This document shows positions 1 to 12,075 of a stretch of 64,000 nucleotides of DNA, piece by piece. The position numbers were made by a program, and so were the translations under genes. The notes below the pieces were generated by a model. That model was not told the origin of the DNA and made no database searches. It saw only the letters and a list, made by a program, of their open reading frames with translations. Source of the DNA: Colletes latitarsis (Eukaryota; Arthropoda; Insecta; Hymenoptera; Colletidae). Numbering within the stretch: position 1 is the stretch's first letter; every line of letters starts with the position of its first letter. Location of the stretch: positions 3,534,001 through 3,598,000 of the forward strand of contig NC_135143.1 of assembly GCF_051014445.1 (NCBI RefSeq). The letters run 5' to 3'.

Positions 1-945
1 TGTATAATTAATATAGTTACTCGATCTTGTCGGAGTGAAAATAATAAATTACGAGCAGTGATTTAAAATGTTGTGTTACAATGTTACAGTAATTTCGACT
101 TATGGAGAATAAATAAATTAACCTGCTGTTGAAACGATCAATATTTTTTCGTCTTTGATAATTTGTAACGTAATTTCCACTTAAAATGTTCTATGAAGAG
201 TGTCGAAAAGACATCTAATATAACATTTTATTTATGTACGCACCGATTCGTCAGACTCGAACATCATGACAAACTAGTTTCGTTAAATAATAAAACAATT
301 TTATTTTTATTCTTTAAACAACAGATATTTTAATAGCCTTTGATTTTTGTATCGTCTTCGGAAGTATATTATGTAGAACGGAAGATGAGAGAAGTAATTC
401 CTATAATAAAAATTAAAAATAGTTAAAAATATTCTTGTATTCTTTATCTTGAATTTATAATAATTACTTTTCTAATTTTAGATTCCAAAGATTTCTTAAT
501 GAAACACAAGAAAATGCTATTTCAAACAAATATTCTTCTATCCTGACTCTCAAATTTTCTTTAATTTTTCACAGTTTATTTTTTTATTCTTTTAATTACA
601 GACACAATTCTATTATTAGTTTTTGTTCATAAATGGTGACCTCGATCAAAAGATCGAAACATTAATAAACCATTTATTTCAAATAAGAGTAACTATGTTT
701 GTATTATTTAATATAATATTGATTATAGTTAACAGTTCCACAAATTAAGAAGTCTATACTTTTTGTCGGAACGTAAAGAGCAAGTAAACAAAATTTCATC
801 TGAATGAAGCAAAAATAATACGAGTTGTAGAGAAATCACAAACTCACAGATTTTGAAGTTTGTATGTATTCATAATGGTAACTAATATTTCCACAAAGTA
901 ACCTATGCTTTCTATCGGAACATAAACAATGTTCTAAGTTTATTA
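1..945. other. AT-rich non-coding stretch
   Basis: AT-rich sequence with frequent stops in all frames. I see no coding exon, RNA gene or clear repeat boundary. Around 635-665 there is a short palindromic motif (GATCAAAAGATCGAAAC), a type of sequence also found in dispersed insect repeats, but no element ends can be drawn. Confidence 0.5.
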
Positions 946-1221
946 TGGATCACTCGAATCGTATTGTGAGTCATTTGTAATTTATCGTGGGTCACTCGAA
1001 ACTTACGCGTGTCGTTTAAAACTTATTGTAGATCATTTGAAATTCAGCGTAGATCGCTAGAAATCTATTGTATGTCATTTGGAACTCGTCGTGCATTAAT
1101 TATGATTTATCGTGAACCGTTTAAATTTTACCGTGGATCGCTTAAAGCTTATCGCGGGTCACTTGGAACTTATCGTGGACCATTTGTATTTTATCGTGGG
1201 TCATACGCATTGTCGATATAC
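946..1221. repeat. 21-bp minisatellite, about 13 divergent units
   Basis: Units of about 21 bp follow one another, with a core like TCACTTGGAACTTATCGTGGG. Clear units start near 968, 1032, 1053, 1074, 1137, 1158 and 1179; one unit around 1085-1115 is longer. Because 21 is a multiple of three, one frame stays open from 1009 to 1230 and reads as a seven-residue repeat (YRGSLKA, YRGSLGT, YRGPFVF). I take the open frame to be a by-product of the repeat length, since it has no splice or promoter context and no known family match. Confidence 0.85.
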
Positions 1222-2544
1222 AGAATTTAATCATTCTTAAATAAATCCACAGACTTCGTTCTTTAGACGAGTGACAAAAATGATAAACAAATGAAAGAAA
1301 AATCGATTTCTTGTAAAACGTGCAATACCGCTGACACGAAAATCGTACGAACACTCCCATCGACGCGTGTGTTCATTTCCTTCGCAGCGGCGTAGACGCG
1401 TATTTTTAATCATACCGATTTTCACTTTCATCCGCGCAATCTTGACCACTTTACGCGCTGTTACATGTCGCTCGCTTCGATAATGCGCGCGTTACCGCGC
1501 AAAAGCTGCAAATAAACCACAGTTTCATCACAGTGTGCGGTCGCGGCTCCACGCAACCGAACGCTTTAACAATCGCATGGTCTTCGACAAAAACCCGCAC
1601 ATCGCGATTATAATATTTGTACAACCCTCCAACAACCGCAGGTGTTCATCGGGGACACCAGTCTAATTACTTCGCTAACAACTCATTGATTTAATTTAAT
1701 TAAAGCTTGCTATTCCAGATAATCCTCTTCTTTAACGTATTTTATATTATGCCGTCATTATGTATCTCTTGAATCGACTGAAATTAAATAATTTGTGCCT
1801 GATGACGGTTGAAGACCTCTCCCAGTGCTGTATAATCTGTACATATTTAATACATTGTATGCCGGATTGAACAAGCAAAATTATGAATTATATTTTCAAC
1901 TCAATCCGATTCCATTTGTTTCATTGTTAGATTAATTTAAATTTATATGAAAGGAAAATTAGTACCTTTTGATTTGAGTTACGGTTTCATTATATTTACA
2001 AACATTAATAGCGTTTGTAATATCATTTTTTTTTTAATAAATGATCAATTTGTCATCTAATGAATCATTTAATTAATATTTGAAAAAGTTTACAGATACT
2101 AAATTATAAATACAACAAATTTGTTTGGTCTAAAATAATAACATTGTTTCTTTGCCATGCAAGCAGGATATCAAATTTATTTAACTTAACTAATCATAAT
2201 TTATCATATTATAGGGCTACAAACTTGTTGTGTCTAGTTTGAATTCTAGGTTTTGTGCAATATTAATTATACATGAATTATTTTTTTAATTATTCTGAAC
2301 GAAACAGTCTCTTTCCTCGGTAGAAGTAAATACGTGTATACATATTTGTACAATATAAAATGCATGCGTTTTTTTCACAGTTTTTTTCAAGGTCAATCTT
2401 TGAAATTTCAGACTCAAAATTTTTTTTAATGCAAACATATATTTTTTTTTCTATACTGTTATAGAGCGCAAATGACGAATTCAGCAATATACAAAACTGT
2501 ATAAAAATTGTGAATTAAAACGCAAAAAGAACGAATTATAAGAA
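1222..2544. other. Non-coding stretch, mixed composition
   Basis: Positions 1350-1640 are richer in GC and CpG; the rest is strongly AT-rich. No exon, RNA gene or element boundary is recognisable. Confidence 0.5.
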
Positions 2545-3420
2545 TTAAAAAATTTCAAATTATTCACGGAAAAATAATTTTCGGTTGTGGGGGTCGATAA
2601 CAATCATTTTTAGTGAATAGACATACTCCCGAAATTCTACGCACTTACGAAGAAAAAATTCTTTACCGAAAATCAATGTCTAACCATGAATGATTCCCCT
2701 GAAATTCGGCGAAATTGAAAAGTTTCCAATCGTTCTAAAAAAATTATTTTTGGTTGCAGGGGTCAATTACAATCATTTTTGGTCGATACACATATCCTCG
2801 AAATCCTACGTAGTTTCGAGAAAAAAATTCCTAATTGAAAATGTAATTTGTGGCCAGAAATGTTGCCTTTAAAATGTCATAATTTCTGAACGGATTGGAG
2901 GATTTTTATATTTCAAACATCAAACAACGCGTAATTTGGCGAAGAATATGTAAAAATTCAAAGAATATTCTTAACCCCGTAAACTGAGAAAACCCTATAA
3001 AAATGGTCTACTTTTCAAACAGCCATAACTCCTACAATAGTAAATAAATTTCAATAAAACTCTTTTTGAAGTAGAGCTCATGGGTACCTATAAAAAAAGT
3101 ATTAGACAACTTTTCTGTAGAGCGTCAAACAAAATTACTAAAAATCAAAAACGAATTTTTAAGAAAAATCGACAGGGAGGTCGTTAAAAAAAAAAAAATT
3201 TCAAATCATTTTGAAAAAATTATTTTCTGTTGCAGAGGTCAATTACAATCATTTTTGGTGAATAGACATACCCCCGAAATCCTACGTACTTTCGAGAAAA
3301 AAATTCTTTACCAAAAATATATTATGTGGCCGGAAATGTTTCTATAACTTTTTAACGAAGCCTCAATCAACAAATTAGTAGGCTTGATTTTCGTCTTATT
3401 TTGGCCTTTAGAATCTCAGA
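2545..3420 (+). mobile_element. Truncated long copy of the CAGGGTGTTCGGCC family
   Basis: The interior matches the intact copy at 18900-19770 in order and orientation. It contains three copies of a module of about 145 bp (near 2555, 2725 and 3205) with the core GGTCAATTACAATCATTTTT followed by AAATCCTACGTACTTTCGAG. Both terminal inverted repeats are lost: the left edge starts inside the interior, and the right edge stops within TTTGGCCTTTAGAATCTC. No transposase is present. Confidence 0.8.
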
Positions 3421-4292
3421 AAGTATTATTAAAACCTTTATAATAGAGGGTTGCACTAATATTATAATTCATATTTTTACAATAATCTGTAAGAATCCAA
3501 ATACTTATGGACGGTAGTGTATCTCGTCATGAAGTAACATTGAAAAATATTCGTACGTGAGGACTGTTTATGAAAATCGCGGAGTACCCAGTCCGGAGGT
3601 TTGATAAATTTTATTATCGAATCGTAGTTCATTTACTTTCTTGCGTCTAGCCGTCGTCACAGTCAATTGATTGCCATTCGTTCTCAGGGAGTGGAACAAC
3701 GGGGAATCTCGGTGCCTGTTCGCCGCGAGATTGACATATCGTTGCCGTCAAGTTGTGTCTCATTCTTAATTACCGTTACGCGGGGAAAAACGCTGACGGC
3801 GTTAGGTGTCTCGTTCAAAGGGTCGGGGAGGAGAAAATTCTTTCCGTCTCGCATTATAACAACAACTGCAGGCGTGCAGAGAAACGATAAACAGCGAATG
3901 GCGTAGGCAGTCGCTCGGTTTATTCGATACGTGGCTGAAAGTCCGAAGGTGACAAAGCACTCTGTTCCAGGGCGGGCATTATTGCCGGCCGTGCGCTGAA
4001 TCCAAAGGGAATCCTTCGCGGGGAACGATGTTACGATGTTACAGGTGGGGGAGGGGGCAGGGAAACGACACGGCGTTGAATTTACAGGCTCGGGGTGGAG
4101 AACCAGTTATCTTTGGAATTCTCCGTGACAAAATTTCTTCGGAAGAAAATTTCTCCCCTTGGACACCCGGTGTCCTCCATTGATCGCGATTCGATTTATT
4201 TTAAATATTGATATACTTGGAAAGTTTGGGAATATTACTAAAAGAAACCACGATGAACGGTGATAGTCTTACGAGCAATTTTATATTTTATA
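3421..4292. other. Non-coding, with a GC/CpG-rich island at about 3640-4180
   Basis: Base composition rises sharply in the island (for example the 3700-3850 and 3960-4080 stretches). A 79-residue frame at 3667-3906 has no recognisable domain and no convincing exon signals, so I do not call it a gene. Confidence 0.5.
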
Positions 4293-4697
4293 CAAGGTGT
4301 TCGGCAACCCCTGGGAAAAATTTTAATGGGAGATTCTAGAGGTCAAATTAAGACGAAAATCAAGAATACTAATTTGTTGGTTGAGGCTTCGTTAAAAAGT
4401 TATTAACGTTTAAATTTGCGCCTGTAGATAGGCAATCTGCATACAGCTGCGTACGGGCGATAGTGGCTCTCACTCAGCATGAGAAACTCTACTTAGTAAC
4501 GTATCGACAGTGTCACAGTTTTCTGAGTGAGAACCACTATCACGCGTACGCAGGTTGCCGTTCTACAGACAGAACTTTAAACGTTAATAACTTTGTAACG
4601 AAGCCTCGATCAATAAATTGGTATTCTTGATTTTCGTCTTATTTTGGCCTTTAGAATCTCTCATTAAAATTTTCCCCAGGGGTGGCCAAACACCTTG
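4293..4697. mobile_element. Hairpin MITE with CAAGGTGTTCGGC ends
   Basis: This 405-bp element is flanked by TA on both sides (4291-4292 and 4698-4699). Its inverted ends are the same as in the CAGGGTGTTCGGCC family but with CAAGGTG tips. The interior differs from the other copies: arms at about 4450-4489 and 4517-4551 are near-perfect inverse complements (GATAGTGG..CTCACTCAG), so nearly the whole element could fold into one long hairpin. There is no coding capacity. TA duplication and end type suggest mobilisation by a Tc1/mariner-type transposase. Confidence 0.85.
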
Positions 4698-4699
4698 TA

Positions 4700-5591
4700 T
4701 AACTATCCTAAAAGAAATTTATTATTCGATACATTCTTAAAATCTAACGTTCCTAAAATAATTTTAGTTCGTTTATTAAAATCACCTTGTATATATCCGA
4801 TACTATATATAAAATTTTTATATTTTTATATACGTATATAAAAAAACTTGTGATAAAAAATGTTTCAAATTTTCGAACAGCAAGGTATTATAAAATACTC
4901 TCGACCGTGTAAATGTCGGTGTGTCTTGAGAGATTAAAAAGTAAATTTGCCAAAAAAGTTTAATCAGACTTGTAATTTATCGCTGGGGGAGCAAATGAGT
5001 CTCGAGAGTGCGTTACGAAACAAGATTTCGAAATATTCAACCGGAAAGACCGTCGGAACGAATGAATCATTTATGAAGGAAAGATTTTATATTTTTAATC
5101 CGACCGTCGTCCATTTTCATCCAGTCTCGCGAAACGTTCGCCGCGTTCAAGAAAATGTATAAAAACGTAATAAAATATGGAGCATAAAATTATTTCGCAG
5201 CCTCGTAAACAATGGATACCCGCGTCACTGGGCCATCAGCGTCTTCAGCCCTCTCTGGCTCGCGACGTAGCAAACCCCGGCACGCCGAAGGGTAATGGGC
5301 AATAAGGGCGAGAAAGGGGTGAAAAGCTGGCGCGAGAGTATACGACCGGGGAAAACGAGGCGAAGAGCAGCGAAAGAACGGATGACCGAGCGACAGATTT
5401 AAGAATAATCTCGCTGGAATGAAATATGACGCGGAACGGCCGTCGACGAGGAAAGGGGTGAATCGTGAACATTGACCCGACTTTAGGCGGCCGTGCGATT
5501 TTATTTTACGTAAGATACGCAAATGGGCTGCACGATGAATCCTAACAAAAATGGTCACGCGCTGAGAAATTTTTTGATAACAATAAATATA
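4700..5591. other. Non-coding, with a GC/CpG-rich island at about 5190-5560
   Basis: Positions 4700-5170 are AT-rich. The island that follows leaves open frames on the minus strand (5190-5558), but their low-complexity basic/serine-rich composition matches no family and they lack exon context. Confidence 0.5.
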
Positions 5592-6087
5592 CAGGGTGTT
5601 CGATAACTGGTGGTACGAAGTGAAAAGGGGGTGATGCTACATGAAAAAATAGGTCTAAAATATAGAATAACAATTTTTCATGTGAGGCTTTGTTTTCGAG
5701 AAAATCGACTTTGATACATTAAAACAACAGAATACGTTAGAAAACGTTCATAGAAATTTAATTAGAAGAGCAGAATTATGTATTCGGCAGAATGGGCAAC
5801 ATTTTCAACAATTTCTGTAATAATAAACTTTATGATTACTCCAACATCCTGTTTCATTACGTATTTCTAATTTTCCGTTACGATAAAAACGAACTTAAAT
5901 ACCTATCGAGACAATCATCTATAGCAAGATTCCCTATAACAAGATATGGTTAAGTGCACGCATATTCAAAGTCGATTTTCTCGAAAACAAAGCCTCACAT
6001 GAAAAATTGTTATTCTATATTTTAGACTTATTTTTTCATGTAGAATCATCCCCTTTACGCCTGTACCACCAGTTACCGAATACCCTG
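5592..6087. mobile_element. MITE with about 125-bp inverted repeats, CAGGGTGTTCGATAACTGG ends
   Basis: This 496-bp element is flanked by TA (5590-5591 and 6088-6089). The left end starts CAGGGTGTTCGATAACTGG; the right end is its imperfect inverse complement (CCAGTTACCGAATACCCTG). Inverted similarity continues for about 125 bp, through TTTTTCATGTGAGGCTTTGT on the left and its complement near 5985-6010. The spacer is AT-rich and non-coding. Only the outer 10 or so bases are shared with the CAGGGTGTTCGGCC family. Confidence 0.85.
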
Positions 6088-6089
6088 TA

Positions 6090-7629
6090 TATTCCTTTAA
6101 TACTTACTCAAAGAAATGGCTGAAATTTCCCTCTGCAAAAATGCACATTTTGTATCAACGTTTCAGAGACTGTCGAAGACGTTTAAAATGTCCTAATGTA
6201 TTGTAAATGTTGTCACGTACGAAAAGGGAAGGTCTCACGATAAAGACTCCTCACTCGATATAAGAATAAGCTATCCGACAATGAAGCATACGACGCATTC
6301 AGTGTCAAGATGGCGTGTTCTACTCCATTATTAATTTCTAGCGGAAAGAGTATCACAATGCTCGTAATTCTGATAAATTTTTATGTAAATGAAACGTGTT
6401 CATTATCATGGAAAGAAAGAGTATCAGGACCTATGATTATATGATCTCACAATGGGTCAAAATGTGAAAAACCGTCGTTCATTGTTTCCTATAATAGCAA
6501 CTTAATAATATATAGTGAACAAATTGTAACCTATTTAATCTTGTTTGTTGCAGGTAAGAAACTTTTGCTGTTGACAATTTATCTTCTCTGTCGAAAATTA
6601 TTGGAGAACTAAAACGACAAAAGTACCTACAAGGTTCAATAAGTAAGTACATTCTACAAGAATTATTATAAAATACATCTAGTGATATTTTCTATTACAC
6701 TGTATAGCAGTTTAAATAACTTTCAAATGATAGACAAGCTATAGTCATTAACTAGTTTCTATTATTAATATAAATAACAGAGAAACTATGTCAAAAATGT
6801 TTTCTTCATTTTTATTTAAAAATAATTGTTCGGAAGTGCTAATCCTGTTGTGCGTTATTCCGGTACCTTTAATCAAGTTGAATAATATTTACTAAAACCA
6901 TTTTTTGTATTATTGTGCATAGAGTTTAAGCGAAAAATAATTTTCTATTAATATTTAATATAAATTAGAGTTACAACAATACTAATTGTTTCGTAGTACT
7001 TCACTTGATAGATAAGTTAATTTATATCAATAATCTTTCGAATTCCTTCGTGTTTTAAATTTAAAAAACAGGGAATTTTTGTAAAAAAAGATATACATCT
7101 CATTGAACTACTTTATGTAAGGTATATGTGTATTAATTTTCATTCTGTGCTATTTATTCCGTCGTAGAAAAAATTTATAAGATACCTTGAATTTTTCAAT
7201 TAAAACTTCCACTCTTAATTTGAATCAGATATTGAAGAGATTCATAAAGGAACTGCACGATTACGAGAGTGCAAAAAGCTTCGCGCGACGACGATGAATT
7301 TTCGAAATTACCACGTTTTTTTCTTGGGCCAAGCTGCCGTTTTAACGACCGCGCAAAATTGCATTCCGATTAAATTTTCGATAGGAAAATAATTGGACGC
7401 GATTAATGTAAAATTAAACGTTGAACGACAAGAACGACCAACAATATGAAATTCCGACAGATCGTTGGATTTTTTAGAAGAACTCCGATATATTCGAAAA
7501 TTAATATACGTTATCGCGTTTCTGTAATTTTCTCTCGATATTTCTACCGAATCGTACATTTCGTTGGACTATGCGTATCTGAAATAGACGCCATTTTTTA
7601 ATAGAAGGAAATTGGTAAAATTGACAAGA
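6090..7629. other. AT-rich non-coding stretch
   Basis: No exon, RNA gene or repeat boundary recognised. Short open frames at 7308-7698 on the minus strand show no domain. Confidence 0.45.
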
Positions 7630-8325
7630 GAAGAACTTTATGGTTGTATATAATCTTTTGTTATGTCTTCGTGTCACGAAAAATATCTTGGAGTCCACTT
7701 ACTAAATTGTTACGTTTCTTTTTTATCCCTTTGCAGAAGTAAAACTAGTAACAAGTTAAATAACTCATAGTTTAGGCTGGAAAAAATTAAAAAAAAAACG
7801 TTTATATATCTTTTTAGTCTATCATGTTACCTTTTCAATCATTTAATGGTCACTTTTAGCTGACCATAATATACTTAATCTTCAATAATTAAAACAGAAA
7901 AAGAAGCAACAATATAACTACATGATGAACAAAAATCTAATTTTGAATTCTAAATGAATGACGAAAACTTGTATTAAACAAATTAATTCCTTGAAAAAAA
8001 GCAGTTGATCAGTTATTAATTTTGTACAATATAAACTTCCGTTATTTACTTAAACTTCAAAATTAAATTTTTGTTGATATGTACTTTGAATTACTTTTTA
8101 TTCTACTTTCGTTATTGTTGGGTTATAAACTAATTATATTTATTAACGACGACATGATACAAAACCCTTATACTATAGAGATCGAACAAAAAATACTACT
8201 AAAAAAGTATCAAACAAAAGACAAAAAAAAACTATGATGATAATGATGTCGCTTCGGTCGCTCACGCGCGCTATTCAAATGAGCGACAAATATCCTTCAA
8301 TTATTATAGAGTTTTCACACCTGAA
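7630..8325 (+). repeat. Left arm of a dispersed inverted repeat
   Basis: This stretch is the inverse complement of 10604-11143. Shared blocks include ATATCTTGGAGTCC(A/G)CTTAC, TAACAAGTTAAATAACTCAT and a block around AATTAATAACTGAT. The left arm has about 180 extra bases near 8120-8300 before similarity resumes at TATAGAGTTTTCACACCTG. It is either the long inverted ends of one large transposon or two opposite copies of one repeat. Confidence 0.8.
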
Positions 8326-9447
8326 GATGACTAGTACATAGTACCTATTCTATCGCCATATATCAGCTTGTCATTCGATAAACAACAGAACAGAAAAAAT
8401 AGATACAAATATCGAATTTTTATTATCGTATCATCGAATCAATACTTACGATTCCAAAGATATTTTCCGCTTAATCCACAAGTCTGACGAATCGTGGAGT
8501 AACTGTGATAAAGAATATAGTCAAGATGGTCGCAAAGGATACGAGGGAATAAAAGTAATATAAATAAAAGGTTTCGAAAGACGAGCGGGCGTAACAGCAG
8601 GAAGAGTTTCCCCCAGTAAAAGAAGAAAGTCTTAGGCCACTGCATCCTGTGGTTTTTCAACGAGAAACGCAGCCACGAAGATGAAGATAGACGTCGGGTC
8701 GTAAAGGAAACACCAAGCCAGCAATAAGAAAATAAGCTGGCTAAATAAGAAAACGAAGTGAAAAGGGAAAATCGTGTACCAGGTCGGAGGTCGAACGGGA
8801 AAACTGGCGAAAATTAGCGTGTTCATGCACGCAGACCAAATGATTTTTTGGGTAAAGGAAAACCGGTGAACCAAAATGTACGATGTGCTTAAGTTATGCA
8901 AAATGGAGAGGATTTCATGGCGGAGGGAACGAAACGAAGGAACAAATAGAGGGGATAAGAAGTCGAAGCAGGGGTTGGAGGATTAGCGGGGAACGAAAGT
9001 TGAGCTTACTCCGTTACCAGAAATTTTCGTAGCATCCAGGTAACTTCTTATATCCAACCTAGGATCGTACGAATGGAAAATAAATACCAAAAAGAACGCT
9101 TTGAGCGTTTTAGTACGGGGTGGCCGGAGGTACGGAGAAAAATTGTTGATTTCTTTTAAAAGAAATTCGTCATAAATTGAATTAAAGTTGAGCAGATTCA
9201 TAGAACTCTTTTATAAAAAAAAACTTTATTTCGCATGTGTGCAATATGTTATTGTATAATGAAATAGAACTATTATCAATCTTGGTAAATATTCGAGAAT
9301 TCAATAATTCGAAATGTTCAATGTACCATCACTATTCTCAGAATGGAAGAAAATTATTTTAAGAATCTTTTGATATTGTTCAGTCACTCCACCGTTTTCT
9401 TGTTTAGTTTACTCGAATAATACATAACCAATAAGACCAACATATAA
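8326..9447. other. Spacer inside the inverted repeat
   Basis: Mixed composition; 8450-9200 has longer open frames on the minus strand with hydrophobic, low-complexity translations and no recognisable domain. If the arms belong to one transposon, an internal coding region should lie here, but I see none. Confidence 0.45.
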
Positions 9448-9782
9448 CAGGGTGTTCAGCCACCTCTGGGAAAAATTTTAATGGGAGATTCTAGCCAAAA
9501 TAAGACTAAAATCAAAAATATCAATTTCTTGATTAAGATTTCGTTAAAAAGTTATTAAAAAATTATATTAAAAAATTTCAAATAATTCTGAAAAAATTAT
9601 TTTTGGTTGCGGGGATTAATTATAATCATTTTTGGCCAATAGACATACCCCCGAAATCCTACCCACATTTTAGAAAAAAATTCGAGGAAGTGTGAAAACA
9701 AGTTGGTATTCTTGATTTTCGTCTTATTTTGGCCTCTAGAATCTCCCATTAAAATTTTTTCCAGAGGTGGCCGAACACCCTG
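9448..9782 (+). mobile_element. Short copy of the CAGGGTGTTCGGCC family
   Basis: About 335 bp. The left end CAGGGTGTTCAGCCACC and right end GGTGGCCGAACACCCTG are inverse complements. The right flank is TA; the left flank reads TAA before the first C, so the duplication is slightly degraded. One internal module remains (AATTATAATCATTTTTGG). Non-coding. It lies in the spacer between the two inverted arms, so it probably arrived later. Confidence 0.85.
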
Positions 9783-9784
9783 TA

Positions 9785-10603
9785 TATCACTCCATTTGAT
9801 CAGTTAAATTGTTATTCGTTCAGTGTGAGATATTTAATTTTTGTGAGCGAAAACTTACTTTAATATATAATTACATATAAATAACAGGTTAACATTCTGT
9901 ACTCGCGCGATGCGTCCGTCTCGTAAGGTAGCCACAAGGTAAGAGTATGGTCGAACGTATTGTCGCCGAAACAAAAGATAAACGAAGGAAGTTGCATGTT
10001 CTTCTAGAACGCTCGCGAAACTTCTATCGCGCGCTATTCAAATTGACGCAAACCAGCTATCAATTTTAACCATGACGAGTAACGGGTAAACAATCGTTTA
10101 ACTTTTGTCAAGATAGTAATTTTATCCATTTCTCTCTATAAACACGCGATTTACTGCCTTCTAGGTAGACAATAAAGTAAACGCGAGAGCCATTCCTGTC
10201 GCTACGTACAGTGAGTAAGTGACCTTCAGCTACCAATTGATTTTAATCCGACTTGTAATGTACGAATAAAATGCGAAATGTGAAGCGGAGGTACGGTATA
10301 GTGTAAGAGAAAATAGATTGCCTATTGTCAGATATGTTTTATGGCGAACACGGCGAGAGCAGATTATAAGGGAAAATAGACTGTCTGTTGTCAGACACGT
10401 TTCGCAGCTAATACGATTCTTGAAACATTTCTTACGTGCGCCAGTTTTAAAGTTACTACGAATTACGCAATAAAAGTTGTTGCAACTTTATCGCTGAACT
10501 TAACGTTTATTTAAAGAATTTCGATTTTAACTTTTTGATCGATCGAACATATTCTACATTAATTTCACACAAACGTTTTCACCCATTTACTTGTCATATT
10601 CAG
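9785..10603. other. Non-coding stretch
   Basis: Part of the spacer between the inverted arms. Positions 10300-10400 contain two similar short blocks (AAAATAGATTGCCTATTGTC and AAAATAGACTGTCTGTTGTC), a local duplication. No exon seen. Confidence 0.45.
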
Positions 10604-11143
10604 GTGTGCAAACTCTATAATAACGAAAATAAAAGAAAAAGTAATTCAAGGTACATATCAACAAAAATTAAATTTTGAAGTTTAAGTAAATAACGGAAAC
10701 TTATATTGTACAAAATTAATAACTGATTAACTGCTGTTTTCAAGAAATTAGTTTGCTTAATACAAGTTTTCGTTAATCATTCAGAATTCAAAATTAGATT
10801 TTTGTTCATGTATATGTTATGTTATTGTTTCTGTTTCTGTTTTAATTATTGAAGATTAAGTATATTACGTTCAGCTGAAAGTGACCATTAGATGATTGAA
10901 ACGGTTTGTACGAAATAGTGTGAAAGTAATCCATAAATAAAACTGACATGATAGACTAAAAAGATATATAAACGTTTTTTCTTTAATTTTCTCCAGCCTA
11001 AACTATGAGTTATTTAACTTGTTACTAGTTTTAGTTTTGCAAAGGGATAAAAAAAAGACGTTAAAATTTAGTAAGCGGACTCCAAGATATTTTTCGTGTC
11101 ATAAAGTCGTAACAAAAGATTATATACAACCATGAAGCTCTTC
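10604..11143 (-). repeat. Right arm of a dispersed inverted repeat
   Basis: Inverse complement of 7630-8325 (matching blocks described there). The arm ends at CAACCATGAAGCTCTTC, after which the two sequences diverge. Confidence 0.8.
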
Positions 11144-11730
11144 GTAAAGGAATTAGTGAAGCTCCCCGTGTCGAGACAGAGGAACAGAAGTATAAAAAGA
11201 AGCATTAAGGTGCCATTATACTTTGTAGGCAAGAAAAATACATGTTTCTTTATGATTTTTTTGCGGGCTACTAAAGAGCGATTAATTCCGGGTTTTATGA
11301 ATATATTTAGTATATATTTAACTATATTTACGAATTTTTGTAACGCATAATATCGATTGATTACGCTGTTTTTGTTGATCAGCGAACAACAGTTTTCACA
11401 AATGATGATATTTTGCGAACAAGTTATCCGAAATCCAAAAACCGAAGATATTCTTAATATAGATAAGTTTATGGCATGAACTAGGATCTTTTCAGAAAAA
11501 CGTAAAATGGCAAATTGGAAGCTAGTTTACGAAAAAATACTGAATATTTTCATATATTCGATTGCTTTTTGTTAATAAAAGAAAAAGTATTGCATGTATC
11601 ACAATTATCCTAGTTCATGCCATAGAGAGAGCAGTTCTAAAGATACTGTATAAATTTGATGTTGATATTTTGAATAGTTTTCGTGTTATCGTCTACGCAG
11701 TACCGAAAAACGTAGTTTCGAGAAAAACAG
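11144..11730. other. AT-rich non-coding stretch
   Basis: No recognisable exon, RNA gene or transposon. A 75-residue frame at 11562-11789 runs into the tandem repeat and has no domain. Confidence 0.45.
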
Positions 11731-12075
11731 CTTTAAAGTTTCACTTCGAGTTGTTATACCTGCGCGTGGTACATTTCAGCAGGCTATAACTTCGTTAGTT
11801 TTCTGAATTTCAATTTAATATTTGGTAGATATATTTTCGAGACAACATACTAAAAGAAAACGCAAAAAAAATTCAATTTTTTTAATCCCACAAAGTAGAA
11901 CGGCAATTTAAAGTTTTACGTCCAGTTATACCTGCGCGTGGTACATTTCAGCGGGCTATAACTTCGTTAGTTTTCTGAATTTCAATTTAATATTTGGTAG
12001 ATATATTTTCGAAACTACATACTAAAAGAAAACGCAAAAAAAGTTGGATTTTTTAAATCCCACAAAGTAGAAAGG
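11731..12075. repeat. Two tandem copies of a 172-bp unit
   Basis: The block TACCTGCGCGTGGTACATTT recurs 172 bp later, and similarity runs through the whole unit, including GGTAGATATATTTTCGA and CCCACAAAGTAGAA. The copies differ at scattered bases, so the duplication is not recent. Confidence 0.88.
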
